This document shows, piece by piece, positions 35,298-43,423 of a DNA stretch of 64,000 bases (within the stretch, counting starts at the first letter, position 1; the number at the start of each line of letters is the position of its first letter). Below the pieces are notes generated by a model, which searched no databases, was not told where the DNA came from, and saw only the letters and a program-made list of their open reading frames with translations. The stretch is from Martelella limonii (lineage in GTDB: Bacteria > Pseudomonadota > Alphaproteobacteria > Rhizobiales > Rhizobiaceae): NCBI RefSeq assembly GCF_013344475.1, contig NZ_JABUOU010000007.1:62001-126000 (forward strand). Reading direction: 5' to 3'. The position numbers and the translations under genes are program-made.

Positions 35298-36338
35298 TCA
35301 GATTGCTTTCAGCGTCTCGCCCGGGACATAGCCCAGTGGCTGCATGATATTGTCAGGCATCTTTCCCGGCTCGCGCACAATCGCGATCAAGGTCTCTACC
35401 GCCCGCTCGCCCATTTCCTCTCTGGGAATGGAAATGCGGGTCCAGCGCTCCCCCTCGGCCTCGTCAAACAGGGGCGCGGCGAGTGCGACGACGGAAATGT
35501 CATCAGGAATTGAAAGTCCGAGCGCTGCCAGTTCACGCTCAAGCGCCACCGCATGCGCGAAGGTCTCGGCAAGAACCACCGTCACCCCGTTTTCAAAGAG
35601 CGCGCGGATCCATGCCGGATTGATCCTTTCAGGCGCTATCCTGTCGACGAACAGGTTCAGGTCGCCATGCTCCCGGTCGACGAAGCCGCGCTCGCGGTCC
35701 TGGTTCTGCTCCCGAACATCCTCTTCGCCGATCAGCATCATCGCCCGATGCCCCATTGTGCGGCATCGGGCGACGACGTCGCTCACGGCGTTTTCATAGT
35801 CCGGCGCGACCCAGCTGATCTGGCCGCCCTCGATTTCACGCCGTCCGATCGTGACGAAGGGAAAGCCGGTGTCGCAAAGCCGCTTGAGATCATCCTTGTC
35901 CTGCGAAGCCCCGAGAAGGATCGCGCCATCGGCGATGCCCATGCGATTGGTGCCTTTCGGGAAGATGCTGCGCCGGCCCTTTTCAAGGGTCGATGAGGTG
36001 AACAGCAGCAGATCCTGACCAAGCTTCATCGCTCCCCGCTCAATGCCGAGAAGGAAGGGATAAAAGAAGTTCCGCCGATCGGAAGGAAACACGGCCTCAT
36101 AGGTAAAGACGCCGATGATATTGCGCTGACCGCCCGCCAGCGACTGGGCGACGACATCAGGCGCATAGCCGAGCTCGACCATGGCGGCGCGGACCCGCTT
36201 TTCGGCGTCCTCGCCCACGCGAATGGTCTTGTTGGGCTTCGGCGAGATGACGGCAGACACCACGGCGGTCGAAACGCCGGCCATGGCCGCGACATCGCTC
36301 TGGGTCACACGTCTTGAGCGCCTATGCCTGATGGTCAA
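35298..36338 (-). CDS. LacI-family transcriptional regulator
   Basis: Repressor of 346 residues. Helix-turn-helix VTQSDVAAMAGVSTAVVSAVI (about 11-31), hinge DVVAQSLAGGQ, then a sugar-binding-like effector domain. The start is a TTG at 36338 with GGAGG seven bases before it; the nearby ATG at 36345 is out of frame. It lies 32 bp upstream of the binding-protein gene on the same strand. Matching GATTAAGCG(N2)TAATC sites lie upstream of this gene and at the start of the transporter operon. Confidence 0.88.
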   Translation of the reverse strand: MTIRHRRSRRVTQSDVAAMAGVSTAVVSAVISPKPNKTIRVGEDAEKRVRAAMVELGYAPDVVAQSLAGGQRNIIGVFTYEAVFPSDRRNFFYPFLLGIERGAMKLGQDLLLFTSSTLEKGRRSIFPKGTNRMGIADGAILLGASQDKDDLKRLCDTGFPFVTIGRREIEGGQISWVAPDYENAVSDVVARCRTMGHRAMMLIGEEDVREQNQDRERGFVDREHGDLNLFVDRIAPERINPAWIRALFENGVTVVLAETFAHAVALERELAALGLSIPDDISVVALAAPLFDEAEGERWTRISIPREEMGERAVETLIAIVREPGKMPDNIMQPLGYVPGETLKAI

Positions 36339-36362
36339 CGGTCATCCTCCAGAAACACGTCT

Positions 36363-36378
36363 GATTAAGCGTATAATC
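36363..36378 (-). promoter_or_regulatory. Candidate LacI operator before the lacI-type gene
   Basis: GATTAAGCGTATAATC, with a GATTA/TAATC inverted repeat, 25 bp upstream of the TTG start. It pairs with 35236-35251 and suggests autoregulation. Confidence 0.5.
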
Positions 36379-36511
36379 TAGATGATAAGCTTCGTCAAGT
36401 CCATGGGGTCAAGGACGCCATCCGGACGAACGCAAACATCTGCGCTTCGCCCTTAGAGGACGCGGCGCAGATGTTCGAGGCCTTGAGAGGGCGGGCTTCG
36501 TCAGTGCCGGA

Positions 36512-37291
36512 TTATGAGGCTTCCGCAAGCTCCGGCGGTTCCTTGGCGCCGGTCATGAAGGCGACGGCATCCGACATCGTGTAATCCTTCGGATTGACGA
36601 CGCAGAGGCGCCGCCCAAGGCGATGGACGTGAATGCGATCGGCCACCTCGAAGACATGCGGCATATTGTGCGAGATCAGGATGATCGGAATGCCGCGCGC
36701 CTTGACGTCGAGGATCAGTTCAAGCACCCGGCGCGATTCCTTGACGCCGAGCGCGGCGGTCGGTTCGTCGAGAATGATGACCTTGGAGCCAAAGGCCGCC
36801 GCCCGCGCCACCGCAACCCCCTGCCGCTGTCCGCCGGACAAGGTCTCCACCGCCTGATTGATGTTCTGGATGGTCATCAGGCCGAGATCGCTGAGCTTCT
36901 GCCGGGCAATGCGCTCCATCTCCGGCCGGTCGAGCTGGCGAAACAACTTGCCCATGATGCCTGGCTTGCGCAGCTCGCGCCCCATGAACATGTTGTCGGC
37001 GATCGACAGTGCCGGCGACATCGCAAGCGTCTGGTAGACCGTCTCGATGCCGGCTTCGCGGGCATCATTGGGAGAGGTGAAGTTGAGGCGTTTGCCCTCC
37101 ATGTGGATTTCGCCGGAGTCCGGCAGAACGGCGCCGGATATCGCCTTGATCAGCGTCGACTTGCCGGCGCCATTGTCGCCGATGACCGCCAGGATCTCTC
37201 CGGGCATCAGGTCGAAATCGCAGTGATCGAGCGCCGTCACCTTGCCGTAGCGCTTGACGAGGTTGCGGGCCTTCAGGAGCGGTTCGGTCAT
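36512..37291 (-). CDS. frcA: Fructose-type ABC transporter ATP-binding protein FrcA
   Basis: Single-domain ATPase of 259 residues. Walker A GDNGAGKST, signature LSGGQRQGVAVARA, Walker B VIILDEP and HNMPHVFEVADRIHVHRLGRR. Most ribose-type importers use a double ATPase; the single-domain form and the close match to my recollection of S. meliloti FrcA (DNMFMGRELRKPGIMGK, NINQAVETLSGGQRQG, DYTMSDAVAFMTGA) support the name. It overlaps frcC by four bases (ATGA). No fructokinase gene follows it here. Confidence 0.85.
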   Translation of the reverse strand: MTEPLLKARNLVKRYGKVTALDHCDFDLMPGEILAVIGDNGAGKSTLIKAISGAVLPDSGEIHMEGKRLNFTSPNDAREAGIETVYQTLAMSPALSIADNMFMGRELRKPGIMGKLFRQLDRPEMERIARQKLSDLGLMTIQNINQAVETLSGGQRQGVAVARAAAFGSKVIILDEPTAALGVKESRRVLELILDVKARGIPIILISHNMPHVFEVADRIHVHRLGRRLCVVNPKDYTMSDAVAFMTGAKEPPELAEAS

Positions 37292-38370
37292 AGTGATACC
37301 TTTCTGATCCACTGGTCGAGAGCAACGGCGGCGATGATCAGCAGGCCGATCAACAGGTAGGTCCATTGGGCATCCGCGCCCATGAGCCGCAGACCCAGCG
37401 TAAAGACGCCGACGATCAGGGCGCCGAACAGCGTGCCGAGCACGGAGCCGCGCCCGCCGAAGAGTGAGATGCCGCCGATCACGACGGCGGTGATGGATTC
37501 GATATTGCTCAACTGGCCGGATGTGGGCGACACCGAGCCGATGCGGCCGATCAGGGCCCAGCCGGCAAAGCCGCAGATCAGGCCGGAGAGTACATAGACC
37601 GAGATCAGCGTGCGCTTGACATTGACGCCGGCGAGTTCGGCCGCTTCTGGATCATCCCCGACCGCATAGACATGCCGGCCCCAGGCGGTCTGACGCAGGA
37701 CATAGGCAAGCAGCAGCACCAGCGCGATCATGAAGATAACGCCATAGGTGAAGACCGCGCCGCCGAGCGAGAACTTGTTGCCGAAAAATTGGAGCAGCGG
37801 CGCCGCAGCCTCGATATCCTGGGCGCGGATCGTTTCATTGGCAGAATAAAGGAAGTTGGTCGCCAGCGCGATCTGCCACATGCCGAGGGTAACGATGAAG
37901 GGCGGCAGCTTGACGCGGGCGACCAGAAACCCGTTGATGAAGCCTACCAACGCGCCGCAGGCAAGGCCGCAGACGATCGACAGGGCGGGCGGAAACCCAT
38001 AGCGAAACGTGAACTGCCCCATGATCACGGAACTCAGAACCATGATCGCGCCGACCGAGAGATCAATGCCCGCCGTCAGGATGACCAGGCTTTGTGCCGC
38101 CGCGACGATGCCCACGATCTGAACCTGCTGCAGGATCAGGGTGAGGGCAAAGGGCGAGAAGAACTTGGATCCCAGCAGCGCGCCGAAAACCGCGATCGAC
38201 ATCATGAGAACAATCAGCGGCACCAGTGCCGGCGTCTGATGCAAGGCATGCTGGACCTTGTCCATCATCCGGTCAGGCTCGCGCTCGAATTCCGCGAGTT
38301 TTGCCGGGCTCTGCCCGAGTACGGATTCGTAATCATCCCGCTTCGCGGTCGGTTCCTGCATCACGCTCAC
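37288..38370 (-). CDS. frcC: Fructose-type ABC transporter permease FrcC
   Basis: Inner-membrane permease of the ribose/RbsC family, 360 residues with about nine hydrophobic segments after a hydrophilic N-terminal stretch of about 45 residues. Family parts include LTAGIDLSVGAIMVLSSVI, LPPFIVTLGMWQIA and GRGSVLGTLFGALIVGVF. It lies between frcB and frcA; the gap to frcB contains a strong hairpin. Confidence 0.9.
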   Translation of the reverse strand: MSVMQEPTAKRDDYESVLGQSPAKLAEFEREPDRMMDKVQHALHQTPALVPLIVLMMSIAVFGALLGSKFFSPFALTLILQQVQIVGIVAAAQSLVILTAGIDLSVGAIMVLSSVIMGQFTFRYGFPPALSIVCGLACGALVGFINGFLVARVKLPPFIVTLGMWQIALATNFLYSANETIRAQDIEAAAPLLQFFGNKFSLGGAVFTYGVIFMIALVLLLAYVLRQTAWGRHVYAVGDDPEAAELAGVNVKRTLISVYVLSGLICGFAGWALIGRIGSVSPTSGQLSNIESITAVVIGGISLFGGRGSVLGTLFGALIVGVFTLGLRLMGADAQWTYLLIGLLIIAAVALDQWIRKVSL

Positions 38371-38432
38371 TCCTGAATAGGTCCCGGAAATAAAATCGGC
38401 GCATCCGGCCCGCGCCTGACTGTCGGGATCAG

Positions 38433-38457
38433 GGAGAGGCCGGTTTCCGGCCTCTCC
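38433..38457 (-). repeat. Strong hairpin between frcB and frcC
   Basis: GGAGAGGCCGG and CCGGCCTCTCC form a perfect 11-pair stem with a TTT loop, 20 bases after the frcB stop. Likely keeps frcB mRNA in excess over frcCA. Confidence 0.65.
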
Positions 38458-38478
38458 GAAACGATCAGGTCAATGGCA

Positions 38479-39513
38479 TCAGCCCCAGCAGAGCTTCATG
38501 CCCTCTTCGGCGGTGATCGACTCCACGCCGTCAACCGGATGATCGGTCACCAGAGCGACACCGGTATCGAAGAAGTTCTTGCCTTCCGTCAGCGCAGGCT
38601 TGGTGCCGTCGGCGGCAAACTGGGCAATCGCCTCGATGCCTTTCGAAGCCATCAGCAGCGGATATTGCTGCGACGTGGCGCCGATGATGCCATCCGCGAC
38701 ATTCTGGACGCCGGGGCATCCGCCATCGACGGAGACGATCAGAACGTCGCTTTCACGGCCAATCGCCTTCAGCGCCTGGTAGGCGCCAGCCGCGGCCGGC
38801 TCGTTGATTGTATAGACGACGTTGATCATCGGATCCTTGGCGAGAAGGTTTTCCATGGCGCGCTGGCCGCCTTCTTCATTGCCGGCCGTCACATCATTGC
38901 CAACGATCCGCTCGTCAGTCTCGTCGCCCCAGCGGTTTGGATCAGCAAGATCGATCCCGAAACCCTGCAGGAAGCCCTGGTCGCGCATAACGTCGACGGA
39001 GGGCTGGCTGACGCCGAGATCGAGCATGGCGATGCGGGCATTGGCGGCTTCGTCGCCAAGCCTTGCCGCAGCCCAGGCGCCGATCAGTTCGCCTGCGCGG
39101 AAATTGTCGGTGGCAAATGTGGCGTCGGCCGCATCAATCGGCTCCAGCGACGTATCGAGTGCGATCACGAGAATGCCGGCATTGCGGGCCTGCTCGACCA
39201 CAGGAACGATTGCGGAGCTGTCGGACGGGGTGATCAAGATGCCCTTGGCGCCGTCGGCGATGCAGGTTTCGACCGCCTGAACCTGGGTTTCGTGATCGCC
39301 GTCGATCTTGCCCGCAAAGGTCTTGAGATCGATACCAAGTTCCTGCGCCTTGGCGACTGCACCCTCCTTCATCTTGACGAAGAAGGGATTGGTATCCGTC
39401 TTGGTGATCAGGCAGGCCGAGGTGTCTGCGGCGTTGGCATTTGCCGCCAGAACCGCAACGCCGAGCGCCGTCGCGCAAAACAGGGCCTTCGAACCCATTT
39501 TATTGAGCTTCAT
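38479..39513 (-). CDS. frcB: Fructose-type ABC transporter substrate-binding protein FrcB
   Basis: Periplasmic sugar-binding protein (family 4), 344 residues. Signal peptide [12 protein letters not shown]...ANANAAD; mature part with [54 protein letters not shown] and [18 protein letters not shown] nine bases upstream decides the start at 39513. In S. meliloti the related system imports fructose, mannose and ribose; the same range is inferred here. Divergent from the ROK regulator. Confidence 0.87.
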   Translation of the reverse strand: MKLNKMGSKALFCATALGVAVLAANANAADTSACLITKTDTNPFFVKMKEGAVAKAQELGIDLKTFAGKIDGDHETQVQAVETCIADGAKGILITPSDSSAIVPVVEQARNAGILVIALDTSLEPIDAADATFATDNFRAGELIGAWAAARLGDEAANARIAMLDLGVSQPSVDVMRDQGFLQGFGIDLADPNRWGDETDERIVGNDVTAGNEEGGQRAMENLLAKDPMINVVYTINEPAAAGAYQALKAIGRESDVLIVSVDGGCPGVQNVADGIIGATSQQYPLLMASKGIEAIAQFAADGTKPALTEGKNFFDTGVALVTDHPVDGVESITAEEGMKLCWG

Positions 39514-39620
39514 GAGATTTTTCCTCCGTTGACCAGCGGGCTCTCCCAAGCCCGCTCAAACCGCGGCAAACACCGCAATGAACACAGGAAGCACGATAAG
39601 GCAGCCGCTTGTCAAGATAT

Positions 39621-39641
39621 TAAATCACTCCGAGTTATTTA
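39621..39641. promoter_or_regulatory. Operator palindrome between frcB and the ROK regulator
   Basis: TAAATCACTC, one centre base, GAGTTATTTA: 9 of 10 arm pairs match. A leftward TTGACA box (39615-39610) starts five bases away, so the site would control frcBCA. Confidence 0.6.
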
Positions 39642-39703
39642 TTGTAGCCAATTTACAAATCGCGGCTTATCCTGCACCTAGAGCTGAAGAGGGAGCTTTA
39701 AAC

Positions 39704-40918
39704 GTGACGACGCATTTTGCCGGCCAGGGAAAGAGTTTCAGGAAGCTCACGACGTCGAGAGGATCGAACCAGTCGGGCGTACGCGCCCATAACGAGCGGC
39801 TGGTGCTCTCCACGATCCGCAGCAACGGACCGTTGGCCAAGGCGGAGATTGCCCGCGTCACCGGGCTCTCGATCCAGACAAGCGCCGTGATCGTTCGCTC
39901 GCTGGAACAGGAAGGGCTGCTGAAGCGCGGAGAGCCGGTGCGCGGCAGGATCGGCCAGCCATCCGTTCCGATGGGACTTGCACCGGATGGCGCCTTTTTC
40001 TTCGGCCTCAAGATCGGTCGCCGTTCGGCCGACATTGTTCTTCTTAATTTCATCGGCGATGTGCTGGAGAGCGCCCACCTCGTTTATGATTATCCGCGAC
40101 TCGATGACATGCTGGCGTTCGTCCTGCCGGCGGTTGCCAGAATGCGGGCGACGGTTCCGCAGGACCGGCTGGCCGGGCTTGGCATCGCGATCCCTTTCCG
40201 CATCTGGGACTGGGCGCGCATTGCAGGCGCCCCGGATGGCCAGATGGACGAGTGGCGTGCCCGTGACATTCGCGCGGAGCTCGAAGCCAGTCTCGGCCTC
40301 CCAGTTTACCTGCAGAACGATGCCTCGGCTGCCTGCGGCGCGGAGCTCGCTTTCGGCAAGGGCGAGCGGCCGCAGGATTTCCTGCATTTCTTCATCGGCT
40401 ATTTCATCGGCGGCGGCCTTGTCATCGACAACCGGCTCTACACCGGGCGCTCCGGCAATGCCGCCGCGCTCGGCTCGCTCCCGATCGCGCACACGGATGG
40501 CGGGTACCGGCAACTCGCGGACACGGCCTCGCTCTGGCTGCTGGAACGGGCGCTTGCCGAAGCCGGAAAATCCACCGAAAGCCTGTGGGGCAAGCCGGAT
40601 GGCTGGGCGATCGACGCAGCGATCATGGAGGCCTGGATCGAAGAGACCTGCAGCAGCCTTGCGATCGCGATCGTCGCTGCATGTTCGGTCGTCGATGTCG
40701 GAACCGTGCTGATCGACGGCTGGCTGCCCGGCGACATTCGCGCGGAGATCGTCAGAAGAACGGCCGCATATCTGAGCGAAATCGATGCCCCGGGCATCGA
40801 GAAACCCGAGCTTCGCGAAGGCACGATCGGACCGAACGGGCGCTCGCTCGGCGCGGCCAGCCTTCCCCTCTCCGACCGCTATCTCGTCGACCTCAACGCC
40901 GTTCTCGTCGCGGGATAG
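39704..40918 (+). CDS. frcR: ROK-family transcriptional regulator, FrcR-like
   Basis: Repressor/ROK protein of 404 residues from a GTG at 39704 (GAGGGAG eight bases before it). An N-terminal winged helix (RAHNERLVLSTIRSNGPLAKAEIARVTGLSIQTSAVIVRSLEQEGLL) precedes a ROK sugar-kinase-like domain with YLQNDASAACGAEL and GYFIGGGLVIDN. The lost or altered kinase motifs and the DNA-binding domain mark it as a regulator, not an enzyme. Divergent from frcBCA, as in the frc locus of S. meliloti. Confidence 0.83.
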   Translation: MTTHFAGQGKSFRKLTTSRGSNQSGVRAHNERLVLSTIRSNGPLAKAEIARVTGLSIQTSAVIVRSLEQEGLLKRGEPVRGRIGQPSVPMGLAPDGAFFFGLKIGRRSADIVLLNFIGDVLESAHLVYDYPRLDDMLAFVLPAVARMRATVPQDRLAGLGIAIPFRIWDWARIAGAPDGQMDEWRARDIRAELEASLGLPVYLQNDASAACGAELAFGKGERPQDFLHFFIGYFIGGGLVIDNRLYTGRSGNAAALGSLPIAHTDGGYRQLADTASLWLLERALAEAGKSTESLWGKPDGWAIDAAIMEAWIEETCSSLAIAIVAACSVVDVGTVLIDGWLPGDIRAEIVRRTAAYLSEIDAPGIEKPELREGTIGPNGRSLGAASLPLSDRYLVDLNAVLVAG

Positions 40919-40973
40919 GCCTGCCTTCGGGGCACATCATCCGGCCTGGCACAGCGCTGATTTGCGGCGCAAT

Positions 40974-40985
40974 GATAATACCAGT
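40974..40985 (+). promoter_or_regulatory. GntR operator half-repeat before the GntR gene
   Basis: GATAATACCAGT, repeated exactly at 41769-41780. It lies 38 bp before the regulator start and suggests autoregulation. Confidence 0.5.
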
Positions 40986-41023
40986 ATAAATCCAGAGATT
41001 TTTTTCGATCTTCAGGTTTGCAG

Positions 41024-41773
41024 ATGACCACGCCCGACATTGTCGAAGACTTGCGGCGGGAGCTCGCCGGGCTTTCCGCCAACATGCCGCTTTACAAGCG
41101 GCTGAAAACCGCGATCGAACACATCATCCTTTCGAACGCCCTCCACGCCGGCGAAAGACTGCCGGGAGAGCGCATCCTGGCCGAAGCGCTGGGCCTTTCG
41201 CGCGTGACCGTGCGCAAGAGCTTTGCACTGCTTGAGGAGGACGGACTGCTGGCAAGGCGCCACGGCGCCAGGACGGAAGTCGCCTCGAAGGTTGAAAAGA
41301 CGATGGCAACGCTTACCAGCTTTTCCGAAGACATCCGTGCGCGCGGCATGGAACCCGGATGCAGATGGATCTCGAAGGCGATGAGTCGCCCATCGCCGTC
41401 GGAAATGATGGCGCTGGGCGTTGGCGGCGGCGATCCCGTTTTGCGGATGAAGCGCGTCCGCACCGCGGACGGAAAGCCGATTGCGATCGAGACGTCCAGC
41501 GTGCCGCAGCGCTACCTTCCCGCGCCCGAGCTGGTGGGGGATTCGCTCTACGAGGCGCTGCAATCGCGCGGCTTTCTGCCGCAAAGGGCCATTCAACGCC
41601 TGCGCGCCAGACCCGCTTCGCAGGAAGACTGCCGGCATCTCGACTGCCCTCCTGCAACGCCCCTTCTCGTCACGGAGCGCAGGTGCTTTCTGTCTGATGG
41701 TGAGGTTGTCGAATATTGCGAGACACGCTATCGCGGCGACGTCTATGATTTCGTGTTCGAGTTACAAAGATAA
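41024..41773 (+). CDS. GntR-family regulator with UTRA domain
   Basis: Regulator of 249 residues. N-terminal GntR winged helix (PLYKRLKTAIEHIILSNALHAGERLPGERILAEALGLSRVTVRKSFALLEEDGLLARRHGART, about 22-87) and a C-terminal UTRA effector domain with RTADGKPIAIETSSVP and the ending VVEYCETRYRGDVYDFVFEL. UTRA regulators of the NagR/DasR/NanR-like group bind amino-sugar phosphates, which fits the NanE-NanK gene 72 bp downstream. Exact repeats of GATAATACCAGT stand in front of both genes. Confidence 0.87.
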   Translation: MTTPDIVEDLRRELAGLSANMPLYKRLKTAIEHIILSNALHAGERLPGERILAEALGLSRVTVRKSFALLEEDGLLARRHGARTEVASKVEKTMATLTSFSEDIRARGMEPGCRWISKAMSRPSPSEMMALGVGGGDPVLRMKRVRTADGKPIAIETSSVPQRYLPAPELVGDSLYEALQSRGFLPQRAIQRLRARPASQEDCRHLDCPPATPLLVTERRCFLSDGEVVEYCETRYRGDVYDFVFELQR

Positions 41774-41791
41774 TACCAGTTGTTAACTGGT
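41769..41791 (+). promoter_or_regulatory. GntR operator before the nanE-nanK fusion
   Basis: GATAATACCAGT repeat leading into a palindrome ACCAGTT(GTT)AACTGGT at 41775-41791, 54 bp before the GTG start and overlapping the end of the regulator gene. Confidence 0.6.
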
Positions 41792-41845
41792 TGCATTCCG
41801 GTTGCTTTTCGGCTGCAATATTGAAAAAATGCAGCGAGAGTTACC

Positions 41846-43363
41846 GTGCAGCCAGATATCCTGAAGAACAGCCTGATCGTATCCTGCCAGCCCATCCCCG
41901 GCGGCCCGATGGATGCGCCATCCTTCGTGACGGGCCTTGCCCGGGCGGCCGTTGCAGCAGGTGCGGCGGCCATCCGCATCGAATCCGCGCGGTACGTCCG
42001 GGCCGTGCGCCCTGCCGTCGATGTTCCGATCATCGGCATCGTCAAGCGCGATCTTCAAGACAGTCCGGTGCGCATCACGCCGTTTCTGTCCGATGTGGAC
42101 GATCTGGTCGAAGCCGGGGCGGATATCATTGCCTTCGATGCGACAAGCCGCCCCCGTCCGGTTGCGCTCGCAGAGCTTGCAGAAGCGGCCCGCACGCATG
42201 GAAAGCTTACCATGGCGGACTGTTCATCGGTCGCAGATGCCCGCCACGCCCTTGCCTGCGGTATCGGTTTCATCGGCACCACGCTTTCGGGCTATGTCGG
42301 CGGCCCTGAGCCGGTTGACCCCGATATCGACCTCATTGCGGCGATCGCCGCCCTCACCCCGTACGTGATCGCAGAAGGCCGCATTCGCACGCCGGAACAG
42401 GCTGCGGAAGCTGCGCGCGCAGGCGCCTACGCCGTTACCGTCGGCTCTGCGATCACCCGCACCGAACATGTCACCTCCTGGTTCAGCGAGGCGCTGGCCG
42501 AGGCCTATCGGACGGAGGCAGAGCCGGTTCTTGCCATCGATATCGGAGGCACCAAGTCCATGGCGGCTCTGGTTTCGGGAATGGGGGTGATCGAGAAGGT
42601 CAGGATTGCGACAGATGCCGGCGGCACGCCCGATCGCTGGCTTGAAGCGATCGCTTCAGCCGCGCAGGATTGGAGCGGTCGGTATGCCCGCGTCGGCATC
42701 GCAGCCACAGGCCTGGTGGAAGACGGATACTGGCAGGCCTTGAACCCGAAGACGCTTCCCATTCCCGGCCGCTATCCTCTGGCTGAGAAGGCAGAAGGCC
42801 TCTTCGGGGGGCCGGTTTTCGCCGTAAACGATGCCCAGGCGGCGGCATGGGGCGAATATATGGCGGCCGGCAAGTCGCCGCAATCGATCGTCTTCCTGAC
42901 GATATCGACCGGGATCGGCGGTGGCGTGATCGCAGGGGGCAGGCTGATGACCGGTCTTGCCGGTCATTTCGGCCTGACCGGAAGCACCCGCAGCGGCCTC
43001 GCGCCGCTCGAGGACCGGGTTTCCGGCAAATTCATTGCGGCAGAGGCCGCCCGGCGCGGCCATGATGCCGATGCGCCATCCGTATTCGCCGCTGCCGCCC
43101 AGGGCGCCGACTGGGCGCGCGACATCGTCAATGGCTCGGCGGAGAGGGTTGCAGCGCTCTGCGCAGATATCAAGGTGATGCTCGATCCCGACGCCATCAT
43201 CATCGGTGGAGGAATTGGCCTTGCAAACGGCTTCCTCGATCACGTTTCGAGCAAGCTTGCGACCCTGCCGGAACGGCTGAGACCAACGTTGAGAGCGGCA
43301 AGGACGGGCGCGGACGCCGGCCTGATCGGTGTCGCGGCGCTTGCTGCCAAGGCGCAACCCTGA
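41846..43363 (+). CDS. nanEK: NanE-NanK fusion: N-acetylmannosamine-6-phosphate epimerase and N-acetylmannosamine kinase
   Basis: Bifunctional protein of 505 residues. Residues about 1-225 form a NanE TIM barrel (SLIVSCQPIPGGPMD, PIIGIVKRD, ITPFLSDVDDLVEAGADIIAFDAT, KLTMADCSS, IAEGRIRTPEQ), and about 230-505 a ROK kinase (LAIDIGGTKSMAALV, VNDAQAAAWGEY, ISTGIGGGVIAGGRLMTGLAGHFG). The ROK part's zinc-site region (the CXCG-type cysteines) is replaced by SGLAPLEDRVSG. Together they would phosphorylate ManNAc and convert ManNAc-6-P to GlcNAc-6-P. GTG start with GAGAG upstream. No sialidase, NanA or transporter gene is next to it; uptake might use frcBCA or a system elsewhere. Confidence 0.87.
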   Translation: MQPDILKNSLIVSCQPIPGGPMDAPSFVTGLARAAVAAGAAAIRIESARYVRAVRPAVDVPIIGIVKRDLQDSPVRITPFLSDVDDLVEAGADIIAFDATSRPRPVALAELAEAARTHGKLTMADCSSVADARHALACGIGFIGTTLSGYVGGPEPVDPDIDLIAAIAALTPYVIAEGRIRTPEQAAEAARAGAYAVTVGSAITRTEHVTSWFSEALAEAYRTEAEPVLAIDIGGTKSMAALVSGMGVIEKVRIATDAGGTPDRWLEAIASAAQDWSGRYARVGIAATGLVEDGYWQALNPKTLPIPGRYPLAEKAEGLFGGPVFAVNDAQAAAWGEYMAAGKSPQSIVFLTISTGIGGGVIAGGRLMTGLAGHFGLTGSTRSGLAPLEDRVSGKFIAAEAARRGHDADAPSVFAAAAQGADWARDIVNGSAERVAALCADIKVMLDPDAIIIGGGIGLANGFLDHVSSKLATLPERLRPTLRAARTGADAGLIGVAALAAKAQP

Positions 43364-43423
43364 CCCGCCAAGCGGTTCCGCCCGACTGCGCAATATGTCA
43401 GAGGCGAACGACCGTTTCAGCCC

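Noticed and set aside
39704-40918. Sugar kinase (fructokinase or glucokinase) of the frc locus
   Set aside because: An N-terminal winged helix of about 60 residues and the divergent position mark it as a ROK repressor.
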